A stretch of 48,817 nt of DNA, taken from positions 1 through 48,817 of the IMG/VR virus record IMGVR_UViG_3300040811_001562. The stretch is one strand, 5' to 3'. Source of the stretch: a virus. A program made the translations under genes and the position numbers. The first letter of the stretch is position 1. Every line of letters starts with the position of its first letter. Below the pieces are notes generated by a model. It searched no databases. It worked only from the letters and a program-made list of their open reading frames with translations, and had not been told where the DNA came from. Of the stretch, positions 18,004 to 26,520 are shown piece after piece.

Positions 18004-20493
18004 TTAATAAATATAATACCATGCAACAGGATCAGACGCACCAAACCCACTGATTGTAAATGAACCATTTGCATCTGCTGTTAGTGTTTGTGATCTGCCA
18101 GAAAAAGTGGGAGACCATGCAACAACTGTGCGTCCTGCAGCAGCTGCAACTGTCACTGTTGAGTTGTTTCCATTCGCAGGAGTAGTCGTAGAACCAATTC
18201 CTGTTATCCCCCCACTACTCAAAAGTCCAGATGCATCACTTAGTTGATTGATATCTGAAATATTTACTTGCGTCCATGCGTTTGAGTTGTTTCTTACATA
18301 GAACTCACCACCACCAGTGTCCATCCAGAAATCTCCAGTAGAGGGGTCTGATGGTGCAGTTGTTCCAACTGTCGAGATAACTGCATCATCGGCGTCTAGT
18401 TTAAGTGCAAGTGCATCTACGATTGTATCGTAAACTGATGCGTCATCATTGATTGCAGCTGCAAGTTCGTTTAATGTATCTAGTGCTTCTGGTGCGCCAT
18501 CCACTAGTGCTGCAATTGCACTGGATACATGAGAATGTGTTGCGATTGGATCGTTGTTAATAGTTACAGAATCTGCACTTGGTACAAAAAATTCAACCCT
18601 ACTTCCTTCTGAACTTGCATTGATTAATAATTCTCCACCAAATTCACTGATACTCGCACCTTCATTAAAAATCAATTCGTTTTCTACAGTTAAATTATTA
18701 GAGATAGTCGCATCATTCGCAATAGTTAAATCATTTGTTCCGATAATGTCGCCGTTTTCATCTACTCTAAAGATTGCATCCTCTTTACTTAGAGATGTAT
18801 CAGTATTATAGTTATTGAATAATGCAAGATAATTATTTGCTTCATTATTGTTAGTATCTAAAAACATACAAATGGATTGGACTGAACTAAATGCAAGATT
18901 GTTTGCTCTATCTGATGGGGTGTCATAATCCATGAAAATTTTATTTGGATATGTTTCTGACAGTGCATAGTCCAGAGTTACATTTCTCCAAACTTTTTGT
19001 AGATTTTCTGTTTCATAATATTGAAGAATGTCATCTACTTGAGCACCGAATGTGTCAAAATCTTCTAATTGATTTGATGTGATTTTCACGAAATTTGCTC
19101 CTACTGTCATTTTTAGGGGTACTGCAACTGCAGTTACTCCATATGTTTCTTTTAAATGTAGAACTTCAGCGTTTGCTGCGTTCATATTTTCTGCGACTTT
19201 GATAAAACTCCAATCGAGTTGGTTGCCTCCAAATGCAGTCTCTAATCTTCGCATCATTATATCAATTGGAAAGACAACGGCAACTTGCGCTTCAAAATTT
19301 TCTAATTCTTCTTTGGCAGTTGCCATGACATTGTAATAACGATAGTCAGAACTTTCTGCTATAGTAACATCTCTAGTTCTGGATATTGTAGTATCAGGAT
19401 TATCAATATCCATTCTATATACATTATAACCTTGATATTGAGAAACTAATTGTTTTCTTGTATATGTAGAATTCGAAGTAGTTGTGTGGGTAGTTGCACT
19501 TGGTGTGTTTTGACTAGTTATAATACTATTATTTTCAATTATTCCCCAACTTCCTACAGTACCATCAGTCAACCCCCCAAATGGCCTTGATGTAGTAATA
19601 ATAGTTTGATTGTTCCAATCATCAAAAATGCTGTATGTCATATTTGCAGGCCTAGAACCAATTCCCTGCATCCATTGTTGATGTTGTAGTTGGTCTGCTA
19701 CGCCCGAAATTGCGGTTGGAGTTGTTGTATAATTCCATAAAGTATCTCCAACTATTCCGTCTATGATAACTCCTCTAAATTGTTCACTTGAGTCTGTATA
19801 ATTGATTAATGATTTTATTTTTCTTCCGGCCAAAACTGAAGGTGAAATGATAGTATCTCCAACTGCTAGTCCTTCAGTTATCATATCATCAAATTCGGTT
19901 GGTGTCATCATTAAAACATAATCAGGAGACCATAAACTTACATTTCCATTTGAGTCATATGCCCATGAAGGTGCAGAATACCAAGTTCCAGCCCCACCAA
20001 TAAAACTGCCAACACCAAATGAACTAAATTGAATTGTAATTCCACCAAAAACATTTTGTAGTCCAGTAAAACCATTTGTAGTGGTTCCCTGTTCTGCACT
20101 TGCAGTCGCTTCTACCCATCCAGAACTTAATGTACCAGTTGCAGGACTACCCACCAACACATTTTGAAAGTCTTCTCCAAACACAGTAACATTTTCTGTA
20201 ATAGTACTCGTTGTAAATTCATTATATGATGAAGAGTCGATTACATCTCCAGCCTCATAGGAGTTGCCATTTAATAAGGTTAGTGTTGGTGCCCTAGAAC
20301 CGAAATCATAATTTCTCAATATTACAACACCATCTACTACTAAAGACCAAGTTCCTTTTAAAGAGCTTGCGTTAACTGTTAGTGATGGAACCAGTGTATT
20401 AACTGCCCCATCAATATCCGAACTTCCTAAATGGTGAATCCAAACTGTTTGAAAGTTACTTGGATTTACATAATCTGTATAGTTTGTTGCCAT
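18004..20493 (-). CDS. large tail-fibre-like structural protein
   Basis: 829 residues, first gene of the minus-strand block, with a late box at 20522-20529. The N-terminal 400 residues are beta-rich with no assigned family; about 400-560 is more helical (AEVLHLKETYGVTAV); the C-terminal third has typical fibre signatures: NDLTIANDATISNNLTVEN (about 610-630), VDGAPEALDTLNELAAAI (about 695) and a display cassette (TGDFWMDTGGGEFYV). It shares the LDTLNELAAA motif with 15376. Virion role inferred. Confidence 0.7.
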   Translation of the reverse strand: MATNYTDYVNPSNFQTVWIHHLGSSDIDGAVNTLVPSLTVNASSLKGTWSLVVDGVVILRNYDFGSRAPTLTLLNGNSYEAGDVIDSSSYNEFTTSTITENVTVFGEDFQNVLVGSPATGTLSSGWVEATASAEQGTTTNGFTGLQNVFGGITIQFSSFGVGSFIGGAGTWYSAPSWAYDSNGNVSLWSPDYVLMMTPTEFDDMITEGLAVGDTIISPSVLAGRKIKSLINYTDSSEQFRGVIIDGIVGDTLWNYTTTPTAISGVADQLQHQQWMQGIGSRPANMTYSIFDDWNNQTIITTSRPFGGLTDGTVGSWGIIENNSIITSQNTPSATTHTTTSNSTYTRKQLVSQYQGYNVYRMDIDNPDTTISRTRDVTIAESSDYRYYNVMATAKEELENFEAQVAVVFPIDIMMRRLETAFGGNQLDWSFIKVAENMNAANAEVLHLKETYGVTAVAVPLKMTVGANFVKITSNQLEDFDTFGAQVDDILQYYETENLQKVWRNVTLDYALSETYPNKIFMDYDTPSDRANNLAFSSVQSICMFLDTNNNEANNYLALFNNYNTDTSLSKEDAIFRVDENGDIIGTNDLTIANDATISNNLTVENELIFNEGASISEFGGELLINASSEGSRVEFFVPSADSVTINNDPIATHSHVSSAIAALVDGAPEALDTLNELAAAINDDASVYDTIVDALALKLDADDAVISTVGTTAPSDPSTGDFWMDTGGGEFYVRNNSNAWTQVNISDINQLSDASGLLSSGGITGIGSTTTPANGNNSTVTVAAAAGRTVVAWSPTFSGRSQTLTADANGSFTISGFGASDPVAWYYIY

Positions 20494-20521
20494 CTTTTGC
20501 CCAATATTTAAAATTTTCTAC

Positions 20522-20529
20522 TATTTATA
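20522..20529 (-). promoter_or_regulatory. late promoter box
   Basis: Minus-strand TATAAATA, 29 bases upstream of the ATG at 20493. It directly abuts the plus-strand early promoter at 20530, making this a divergent early/late switch point. Confidence 0.7.
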
Positions 20530-20558
20530 TTGACAGCAATGACGAATGGTGATATTAT
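20530..20558 (+). promoter_or_regulatory. early sigma70-like promoter
   Basis: TTGACA at 20530-20535, a 17-base spacer, TATTAT at 20553-20558. It drives the plus-strand genes beginning at 20579. Confidence 0.8.
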
Positions 20559-20578
20559 GGATAAAAATGGAGTAACCA

Positions 20579-20728
20579 ATGACATATGAACAATTAATGG
20601 ACAGACGTATAGAAAGCGTGGCTAGAATAGTTGAAAAATTTGAAAATAATAAATCTAGTTGGGGATACCAATATTGGTCTCAAGTACTTGAGTATCTAAT
20701 TAGGAATCGCCCAAAAACACTTCATTGA
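20579..20728 (+). CDS. small hypothetical protein
   Basis: 49 residues (MTYEQLMDRRIESVARIVEK...), helical and charged. GGAG at 20570-20573 is well placed before the ATG, and an early promoter lies just upstream. The stop is 8 bases before the MazG-like gene. No family recognised. Confidence 0.65.
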   Translation: MTYEQLMDRRIESVARIVEKFENNKSSWGYQYWSQVLEYLIRNRPKTLH

Positions 20729-20736
20729 GGTAAAAA

Positions 20737-21006
20737 ATGAATAAACCTAGACTTACAGATCCAGAGATTGAAATGTTGGTAATTTTAATCGAAGAGTGTT
20801 CAGAATTGCAAAAAGTTGCATCTAAAATAATTAGATTTGGAAGAGATGCTGATAAAACAGATCAACTTGCAGAAGAAATAGGCGATATTCAATGTATGAT
20901 CGACCTTTTGCACGAATTTGATTTAGTTTCTTTCAACGAGATTGATGAAAGAGCACATCAAAAGAAAGAAAAACTCAAAAAATACTCAAATATATTCTTG
21001 ACATAA
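20737..21006 (+). CDS. MazG-like nucleotide pyrophosphohydrolase
   Basis: 89 residues with the alpha-helical NTP-PPase pattern: EECSE at 19-23 and EEIGD at 46-50, giving the paired ExxE and ExxD magnesium-binding motifs. Members hydrolyse (d)NTPs or related nucleotides to monophosphate and pyrophosphate; in marine phages similar proteins are thought to affect nucleotide pools or alarmone levels. Substrate unknown. It sits upstream of the nucleotide enzyme GuaC. A new early promoter begins inside its 3' end. Confidence 0.75.
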   Translation: MNKPRLTDPEIEMLVILIEECSELQKVASKIIRFGRDADKTDQLAEEIGDIQCMIDLLHEFDLVSFNEIDERAHQKKEKLKKYSNIFLT

Positions 21007-21026
21007 CCAATAAAATGATATATTAT
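20998..21026 (+). promoter_or_regulatory. early sigma70-like promoter
   Basis: TTGACA at 20998-21003, a 17-base spacer, TATTAT at 21021-21026. It overlaps the end of the MazG-like gene and drives 21054 onward, including guaC. Confidence 0.8.
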
Positions 21027-21053
21027 GGTTATTGAAAATTTGGAGATTATTTT

Positions 21054-21251
21054 ATGGTTGAATTACCTTTATATTGGATTTTAGTATTCTTAATGTCTGG
21101 CCCCACTGGCGAAGTTACAATCTTCGATCAAGAACTATACGAAACCGAACAGAGATGCGAGGAAGCAAAATCTTTTATTGTTTCCAATCTTGGGGAGCCG
21201 ATGAACTATGAAGTACTATGTTTTAAAACTGATAGACCTTTTGGAGATTAA
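21054..21251 (+). CDS. small membrane-targeted hypothetical protein
   Basis: 65 residues with a short N-terminal hydrophobic stretch (LPLYWILVFLMS) and two Cys in the rest (EQRCEEAK, EVLCFK). The same architecture occurs at 46981 (WTLVFIILM, later Cys), so the two may be distant paralogues. GGAG at 21042-21045. The hydrophobic stretch could be a signal peptide or membrane anchor. Function unknown. Confidence 0.65.
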   Translation: MVELPLYWILVFLMSGPTGEVTIFDQELYETEQRCEEAKSFIVSNLGEPMNYEVLCFKTDRPFGD

Positions 21252-21253
21252 TA

Positions 21254-21889
21254 ATGGCAAATCATGTACACTGGAGCATTACATTCGATTCGATGAATGA
21301 TGCAGCAAAAGAAAAATTAAAAGAAATTCTAGGGCGTGTTAGAACTGATACATCCCATCAATGGTTGGGAGATATTTTTGTAGACCCTACCAGTTCAATA
21401 ACATATGAAGAGACAGAACAGTATAGTTGGACTACTGAACATGTCGGGCCCAAATGGAGTTATATTGAAGACATGGATGCGGATGATGGATATTTAAACG
21501 GTGAATCTGCATGGAGTCCACCAGAAGGTGCATTAAATTATCTTTTAGAAGAATTGAGTGAACTCGACCCAGAAATGATTACTATCTTTACATATGAAGA
21601 TGAGGCACCCAATTTTGCAGGGGCCTATGTATATGACGGAGATGAATTATATGATGGGTGGGAAGACGAATACGAAGAGATCGTTGACGCTGTGATTGCA
21701 GAATACCCTAAAGAGTTGCATGGAAAATACAATTTTGATGATTTGGAATGGGAAGATGACGAATCTTCAGATTTTTTCCAAGATGTTATGTGGGAATCAT
21801 TGAGTGATCGTCAATGGGAAGATGCGGTAAATTTTGTCGCAAGTCTGAAAGAATGGCGCAATGAACATGCAATTGGTGAAACCGCATGA
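21254..21889 (+). CDS. acidic hypothetical protein (Api92-like, tentative)
   Basis: 211 residues, very acidic. The segment AWSPPEGALNYLLEE followed by YEDEAPNFAGAYVYDGDE resembles phage Api92-like proteins with a ferredoxin-like fold, where a Trp-rich region precedes an E..PNF.G.Y.Y.G motif. That call is tentative. DNA mimicry is another possibility from the charge alone. The stop overlaps the guaC start by 4 bases (ATGA), so the two are translationally coupled. Confidence 0.6.
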   Translation: MANHVHWSITFDSMNDAAKEKLKEILGRVRTDTSHQWLGDIFVDPTSSITYEETEQYSWTTEHVGPKWSYIEDMDADDGYLNGESAWSPPEGALNYLLEELSELDPEMITIFTYEDEAPNFAGAYVYDGDELYDGWEDEYEEIVDAVIAEYPKELHGKYNFDDLEWEDDESSDFFQDVMWESLSDRQWEDAVNFVASLKEWRNEHAIGETA

Positions 21890-23031
21890 GAATCGACAGT
21901 GAAGTAAAACTGGATTACAACAATGTCCTCATTCGCCCTAAAAGAAGTACACTAACTTCTAGAAAGGAAGTTGACCTTACACGAAGGTTTACATACAGAA
22001 ACTATTCTGCAGATTTCCCAGATAATGTAAGTGATGTGCATTACGAAGGTGTACCCATCATGGCTGCAAATATGGATGGGGTGGGTACTTTTGACATGGC
22101 AGACAAACTCGCAGAGGGTGGCCTTTTTACATGTCTCGTTAAAACATATACAGTGAATGAACTTGTTTCTTATTTTGATAACGACATGCAAGAAAGAACT
22201 GAATGTGTTGCCATGTCTATTGGAATAACAGATGCAGACGAAATGAAGTTTCGTAATGTTTATGAACAAGTCGGTACACTTTTAAAATATGTCTGTATTG
22301 ATGTTGCAAATGGATATACGGAAAGATTTGTAGAGTTTGTAAAACTGTTTCGTCAAAACTATCCAAGAATTGTAATTATTGCAGGAAATGTTGTTACTGC
22401 AGATCAGACACAGGAGTTAATCTTAAATGGAGCAGATATTGTTAAAGTAGGTATTGGCCCTGGCAGTGTATGTACTACTCGTATTAAAACTGGAGTCGGT
22501 TATCCTCAACTCTCCGCTGTTATCGAATGTGCTGATGCCGCTCATGGTCTTGGCGGGCATATTATTGCTGATGGTGGGTGTACGACAGCTGGTGATGTTG
22601 TAAAGGCATTTGCTGCTGGTGCAGACTTTGTAATGCTTGGCGGTATGCTTGCTGGACATGTTGAGGGTGGTGGAGAGGTTATAAATAAGTATTACGAGAC
22701 AAACGAAGTTGTATATGAAGTAGGCGATCATTTAGATAATCGTACACGCAAAGTAGAAGTGAAAAAATTTGTGAAGTTTTATGGAATGAGTTCAGATGCA
22801 GCAAACATAAAACACTTTGGTGGACTGAAAGACTATCGTGCAAGTGAGGGTAGAGAGGTACTCGTTCCATACAGGGGTACTGTTGCATCTACTGCTCAAG
22901 ATATTCTTGGCGGAATGCGATCAGCATGTACTTATGTTGGTGCAGATAAGTTGAAAAGACTAAGTAAATGTACAACTTTTATTTTGTGTAATGATACACA
23001 TAATAGAGTATACGAGGCAAAAAATGTATGA
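21886..23031 (+). CDS. guaC: GMP reductase (IMPDH/GMPR family)
   Basis: 381 residues. GIGPGSVCTTRIKTGVGYPQ around catalytic C196, PQLSAVIECADAAHG, ADGGCTTAGD and FYGMSSDAA are the signatures of GMP reductase rather than IMP dehydrogenase, and there is no CBS insert. The enzyme deaminates GMP to IMP with NADPH. It is about 35 residues longer than bacterial and animal enzymes (about 346), mainly through extra residues near 265-293 between GGGEV and KKFVKFYG. It overlaps the preceding gene by 4 bases and the lipase start by 8. Together with ThyX and the MazG-like protein it would shift purine pools from G toward A in an AT-rich phage; that is inference. Confidence 0.92.
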   Translation: MRIDSEVKLDYNNVLIRPKRSTLTSRKEVDLTRRFTYRNYSADFPDNVSDVHYEGVPIMAANMDGVGTFDMADKLAEGGLFTCLVKTYTVNELVSYFDNDMQERTECVAMSIGITDADEMKFRNVYEQVGTLLKYVCIDVANGYTERFVEFVKLFRQNYPRIVIIAGNVVTADQTQELILNGADIVKVGIGPGSVCTTRIKTGVGYPQLSAVIECADAAHGLGGHIIADGGCTTAGDVVKAFAAGADFVMLGGMLAGHVEGGGEVINKYYETNEVVYEVGDHLDNRTRKVEVKKFVKFYGMSSDAANIKHFGGLKDYRASEGREVLVPYRGTVASTAQDILGGMRSACTYVGADKLKRLSKCTTFILCNDTHNRVYEAKNV

Positions 23032-23791
23032 GTACACACTAACTGTGCATGACATGGCCAAGGCGGCAAGTTATGCATATTTAACAAAAAACGAAGCAGA
23101 CCCTAAGTTTTATAAAATGGGATATCCGCATGTAAGATATTATGATAATTCAGGCGCCCAAGCATATGTAGTTTGGAACGAAGATAATGTTATTGTCGCA
23201 TTTAGAGGAACAGAACCAGATCAATTCAATGATATCAAGGCAGACCTTAAAGCATGGCCGAAGAAATCAATTCTTGCAGGAAGAGTCCACTTGGGATTCG
23301 AAAAAGAAGTTTCTAAACTATGGAGTTTAGTACAACAACAGGTTTTAGATATAAGATTCAATCAAACACTTCAAAAGAATAGAAAGTTGTTTGTAACTGG
23401 ACACTCATTAGGTGGTGCGATGGCCACCATTGTCGCCGGCAGATTACCATCGGTAACTTGTTTATGTACATTTGGTTCGCCAAGAGTTGGTAATCGTGAA
23501 TATTGCAAATCTAATATTTCAAGTCATATTAGAGTGGTAAATAATAATGATATAGTACCAAGTGTGCCGCCTGCAATCTTTACTTATAAACATCATGGCG
23601 AGTTGCATTATATTAATTTTTATGGTAATATTCGTAAAATGACACCATGGCAAAGATTTAAAGATCAGATGAGAGGACGATGGGCTGCACTAAAGAAAAG
23701 ACAATTTTTTGATGGTGCTTATGACCATGGTATGAAATATTATATGAGATATACGGAAGGGTTCAAAGAATCCATAGGAGACAAACAGTGA
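23024..23791 (+). CDS. class 3 lipase (alpha/beta hydrolase)
   Basis: 255 residues from the ATG at 23024, which has GAGG 6-7 bases upstream; a longer in-frame start at 22991 would lie inside guaC and lacks a ribosome site. VIVAFRGTEPDQF (oxyanion region), GHSLGGAMA with S128, VNNNDIVP with D176 and DHGMKYY with H235 give the fungal-type lipase 3 triad. No signal peptide, so it probably acts on the inner leaflet from the cytoplasm or needs lysis to get out. It opens a run of envelope-directed genes. Possible roles: phospholipid breakdown at lysis, or lipid recycling. Confidence 0.88.
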   Translation: MYEYTLTVHDMAKAASYAYLTKNEADPKFYKMGYPHVRYYDNSGAQAYVVWNEDNVIVAFRGTEPDQFNDIKADLKAWPKKSILAGRVHLGFEKEVSKLWSLVQQQVLDIRFNQTLQKNRKLFVTGHSLGGAMATIVAGRLPSVTCLCTFGSPRVGNREYCKSNISSHIRVVNNNDIVPSVPPAIFTYKHHGELHYINFYGNIRKMTPWQRFKDQMRGRWAALKKRQFFDGAYDHGMKYYMRYTEGFKESIGDKQ

Positions 23792-23985
23792 CTGCAAAAA
23801 TGATTGCAGATATACAAAGATTGAGGGATCTTAACCGCAAAAAATTAGATGGTAAAACCCTTGTAAAGGCAATTCCAGATCACATTAGATCACATTTGTT
23901 AGGCGAAATATCTGGATATGACAAAGTACTAAAGATATTGGAGAATACAAATGTGGGAAATGATAGAGAGGATGGCAACCGATAG
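23788..23985 (+). CDS. small helical hypothetical protein
   Basis: 65 residues. GTG start at 23788 inside a GTGA overlap with the lipase stop; GGAG at 23777-23780 supports it, with ATG 23800 as alternative. Charged and helical, no membrane segment. Its end overlaps the next gene by 35 bases. Confidence 0.6.
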   Translation: MTAKMIADIQRLRDLNRKKLDGKTLVKAIPDHIRSHLLGEISGYDKVLKILENTNVGNDREDGNR

Positions 23986-24229
23986 GTTGTGGATTTATAC
24001 AGGCATTGCAGGAAGTCTTTTTGGTGCTGCATTTTTAATGTGGTTCAAAGATACTCGTATGGGACTATGGGGATACGCCAAGTTCGATACTTTTATGGCG
24101 TATCTTGCAGAGAGGTGGGACATTACTTGGTTGCAAGAACCACCAGATGCCTGGCGTAAAAGATATCCTAAAATGACTAACAAGATTGACGAACTGGAAG
24201 AAAGACTTAAAAAATTAGAAAATAGGTGA
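23951..24229 (+). CDS. membrane protein with C-terminal coiled coil
   Basis: 92 residues. One hydrophobic helix (LWIYTGIAGSLFGAAFLMWF, about 13-32), a middle region with several Trp, and a C-terminal coiled coil (NKIDELEERLKKLE). GGAG at 23940-23943 precedes the ATG. It overlaps the upstream gene by 35 bases in another frame. Likely a small inner-membrane protein; the following gene is also a membrane coiled-coil protein. Confidence 0.65.
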   Translation: MWEMIERMATDRLWIYTGIAGSLFGAAFLMWFKDTRMGLWGYAKFDTFMAYLAERWDITWLQEPPDAWRKRYPKMTNKIDELEERLKKLENR

Positions 24230-24234
24230 GTTCT

Positions 24235-24630
24235 ATGAGTGATGTGGATGTTGCATCAGACATTAAAGAAAAGTTTGAAAAAAGTCAAATGTCCAAGGCG
24301 GGAAAAATCGCTATGGAACTTTCTCAAGAAAGAAAAAGACTTAGGGAAGAACTTGCCCAACTGCAAAGTGAAGTGGACGACCTTACTCCAACAACACCAG
24401 TCGGCACAATTGACTGGTATGTTAAATGGATGTCTACTATCTTTGCAGTTTTTGGTATTTTTTCTCTGAGTGCTGGTTTTGAAATGGTAGGACAAATCTT
24501 ATATGTAGTTGCAAGTATAGGATGGGTTGTAGTAGGAATGCAATGGGGCGACAGGGCAATTATGATAGGCAGTTCTATATCTGGTACTTCTGTTGCTTTA
24601 AATCTTGTTGAATTAATTACTAGGACATAA
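24235..24630 (+). CDS. membrane protein with N-terminal coiled coil
   Basis: 131 residues from ATG 24235, preferred over GTG 24226 because AGGTGAG lies just upstream. Residues about 10-50 form a charged coiled coil (SQERKRLREELAQLQSEV), followed by two or three hydrophobic helices (about 63-115). N-terminus probably cytoplasmic. No family recognised; the layout is reminiscent of phage inner-membrane lysis or exclusion proteins but nothing proves it. Confidence 0.65.
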   Translation: MSDVDVASDIKEKFEKSQMSKAGKIAMELSQERKRLREELAQLQSEVDDLTPTTPVGTIDWYVKWMSTIFAVFGIFSLSAGFEMVGQILYVVASIGWVVVGMQWGDRAIMIGSSISGTSVALNLVELITRT

Positions 24631-24636
24631 ATTTTT

Positions 24637-25938
24637 ATGAAAGGATTATATACTGTAGTACTTGCACTTTTTCTGAGTGCATGTAGTAGTGGGGAAACAC
24701 ACCCCCCAGCAGGAACACCAGTTGCAGATTATTGGTGTCAAGACTACTCTAAGTTTCAAGAATATCATGATGGTAAAGGCGGAACTTATGTAGTAGAAGA
24801 AGAGTTATCAGAAGATTGTGGTTATGAGGAACCAGTTGTCGTTTTTAAAATGACTTTACCAACTGGTGATAGATTCAACCCTGTTGTGGTTGAAGTTTCA
24901 TATGAACAGTTTGGTGAACCAGTAGAAGATATTATATTAGATTGGTGGTATGAAACTACAAAAGAAACAATAGGATGGGTTGAAACTCCCGATGAGTATA
25001 CACTTTTAATTTATGGTGATGGAAGAATTGGTGAAGGTACGATTATTTTAAATGATGAAGAATTCCTTTACACTATAGAAGATGAACCAAGATGTGCCCA
25101 TGAAGGTCGTGTAGATTGTCTTGGATATGCGGTGTCGAGAAATTCACCAGAAGAAGGATTTATTTTTTATGGTGAAGATGATGAATCTATTGTTAATTTT
25201 GAATTAACTATCTTTGAATACGAACCTCACACAATTGATGATGACTTGGAGCCGGGGCTTATTTTAAATGTAGACCCGAATGACGACCCTTCTAGATTGT
25301 GGGCGAAGTGGAATACAAGAGTTGAAAAATTTAACAAACTGTATGAAGATTCTGGCGTCTTTGCTAGATTTGAACTCAAAGAAATTTGGATATCCCATTA
25401 TCATGGATTGCTTAGTTTAGAAGAGATTGCATCTGAAGTCGATGCAGACATTGTGTTGGGTGCCGGAACCACATACCCAAATACTTGTGGTGTTGCATAT
25501 CCCAACACTATATTTTATGAGGGGTATCCTGTTGTTTCAATGGCAGCGTGTACATGGAAAACCGATTTACACGAAATCGGACATTCGATAGGACTTGCCC
25601 ACGGCCCAGAAAATCAAGGATTTCCAAACTCTGGTTATATATTTCCACAGTTTGGTCATGGGTGGAATGATGTGTGTGGAGAACATGATGATATAATGTC
25701 TTATGGATATTGGGACAATTTTCATAGTAATTCGTTACTTACTTGTGGACAAATTCTTGGCGATGCATCTAGAAATATACCAGAAGATATTGCAGGGAAT
25801 CGACAAATTACGGATACTGCATATGCAATTAACAGAGTGAGATATGATGTATCTCTTATTAACGATGACAATAAATATAAGCCTGAAGCGGCTGCAAGAG
25901 TTATAGAAAGATTGGATAGACCAATCATCATAGATTAG
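24637..25938 (+). CDS. lipoprotein metzincin metalloprotease
   Basis: 433 residues. A lipoprotein signal peptide ends in LFLSAC with C16 as the lipidated residue; the residues after it are not the classic inner-membrane Asp, so outer-membrane sorting is possible. HEIGHSIGLAH at 312-322 is the metzincin zinc motif HExxHxxGxxH, and DIMSYG at 352-357 supplies the Met-turn. Eight or more Cys suggest disulfides outside the cytoplasm. The N-terminal 200 residues are acidic and beta-rich. It lies between small membrane proteins and ahead of the curli operon. It may cut envelope proteins or process surface fibres; substrate unknown. Confidence 0.85.
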   Translation: MKGLYTVVLALFLSACSSGETHPPAGTPVADYWCQDYSKFQEYHDGKGGTYVVEEELSEDCGYEEPVVVFKMTLPTGDRFNPVVVEVSYEQFGEPVEDIILDWWYETTKETIGWVETPDEYTLLIYGDGRIGEGTIILNDEEFLYTIEDEPRCAHEGRVDCLGYAVSRNSPEEGFIFYGEDDESIVNFELTIFEYEPHTIDDDLEPGLILNVDPNDDPSRLWAKWNTRVEKFNKLYEDSGVFARFELKEIWISHYHGLLSLEEIASEVDADIVLGAGTTYPNTCGVAYPNTIFYEGYPVVSMAACTWKTDLHEIGHSIGLAHGPENQGFPNSGYIFPQFGHGWNDVCGEHDDIMSYGYWDNFHSNSLLTCGQILGDASRNIPEDIAGNRQITDTAYAINRVRYDVSLINDDNKYKPEAAARVIERLDRPIIID

Positions 25939-25947
25939 GAGTTTAAA

Positions 25948-26112
25948 ATGGGCGGTGACTTACAATTGGCACTTGATGTGATATCAATACTTGCAGTGTT
26001 AGGTGTTTCTATAGGAATATTTCTTAGTATCGTATTTGGTTTTATTAAGTTTGGTTTCCAGTATTCTTTATGGATTGTTCTTGCATCTTTGGTAATATGG
26101 TATATAACTTGA
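25948..26112 (+). CDS. 54-residue two-helix membrane protein
   Basis: 54 residues with TAGGAG before the ATG and a stop 48 bases before a strong terminator. Two hydrophobic helices (about 9-33 and 38-53) joined by a short FIKFGFQYS loop; almost no charge. Size and topology would suit a class II holin-like or accessory membrane peptide, but there is no family match I can name. Confidence 0.6.
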   Translation: MGGDLQLALDVISILAVLGVSIGIFLSIVFGFIKFGFQYSLWIVLASLVIWYIT

Positions 26113-26159
26113 TGCAAATCTGACAAAAGAAGATCTTCTTTTAGTTAAATGTTATAAAT

Positions 26160-26185
26160 GGCAGTATTAATTACTGCCTTTTTTT
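26160..26185 (+). terminator. rho-independent terminator
   Basis: Stem GGCAGTA (26160-26166) / TACTGCC (26172-26178), 5-base loop, then seven T (26179-26185). It separates the guaC-lipase-metzincin run from the curli unit downstream. Confidence 0.9.
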
Positions 26186-26205
26186 GGCCTAGAATGAATC
26201 AAAAT

Positions 26206-26213
26206 CATAAATA
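26206..26213 (+). promoter_or_regulatory. late-type promoter, variant box
   Basis: CATAAATA, one base from the TATAAATA late consensus, between the terminator at 26160 and the gene at 26233. The same variant precedes the gene at 36477. It is the only promoter-like element found ahead of the curli operon. Confidence 0.5.
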
Positions 26214-26232
26214 GGGGTGAGAGGATTCTTTT

Positions 26233-26520
26233 ATGGACTTTTTATCTTTAGTAGCCGATGTTGGATTTCCAATTGCCTCTGCTCTCGCAGGGGGATTTTT
26301 TGTTTTCTTGACATTAAAATTTATTCTTGCTGGTGTTTTAGATAATATCAAAACACAAAGGGGATTTGTACAATCTTTAGATAATAGAGTAAAGACCATG
26401 AATAATGAACTCTTGCGAATTGATATACTAATGTGTAGATCATTCAACATTCCATTATTGCCTGCAGATCTTAATAGAATCGCAAGAGCTGATGGACAAA
26501 CAGATGCGAGGAAAGATTAA
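26233..26520 (+). CDS. small membrane protein, holin-like layout
   Basis: 95 residues. One hydrophobic helix (VGFPIASALAGGFFVFLTLKF, about 9-33), then LDNRVKTMNNELLRIDILM and a polar tail. The same plan recurs at 26904 (YGFPIIAAFGLGYFI, then RVRMLDNDLIRLNTKL), so these are paralogues. Such one-helix plus coiled-tail proteins are seen as phage holin-like or XhlA/YvrJ-like proteins; function inferred. It is the first gene behind the late-type box at 26206. Confidence 0.65.
   Translation: MDFLSLVADVGFPIASALAGGFFVFLTLKFILAGVLDNIKTQRGFVQSLDNRVKTMNNELLRIDILMCRSFNIPLLPADLNRIARADGQTDARKD

Noticed and set aside
22991-23023. Longer N-terminus for the lipase
   Set aside because: It would lie within guaC, has no ribosome site and adds nothing to the lipase fold; ATG 23024 has GAGG upstream.
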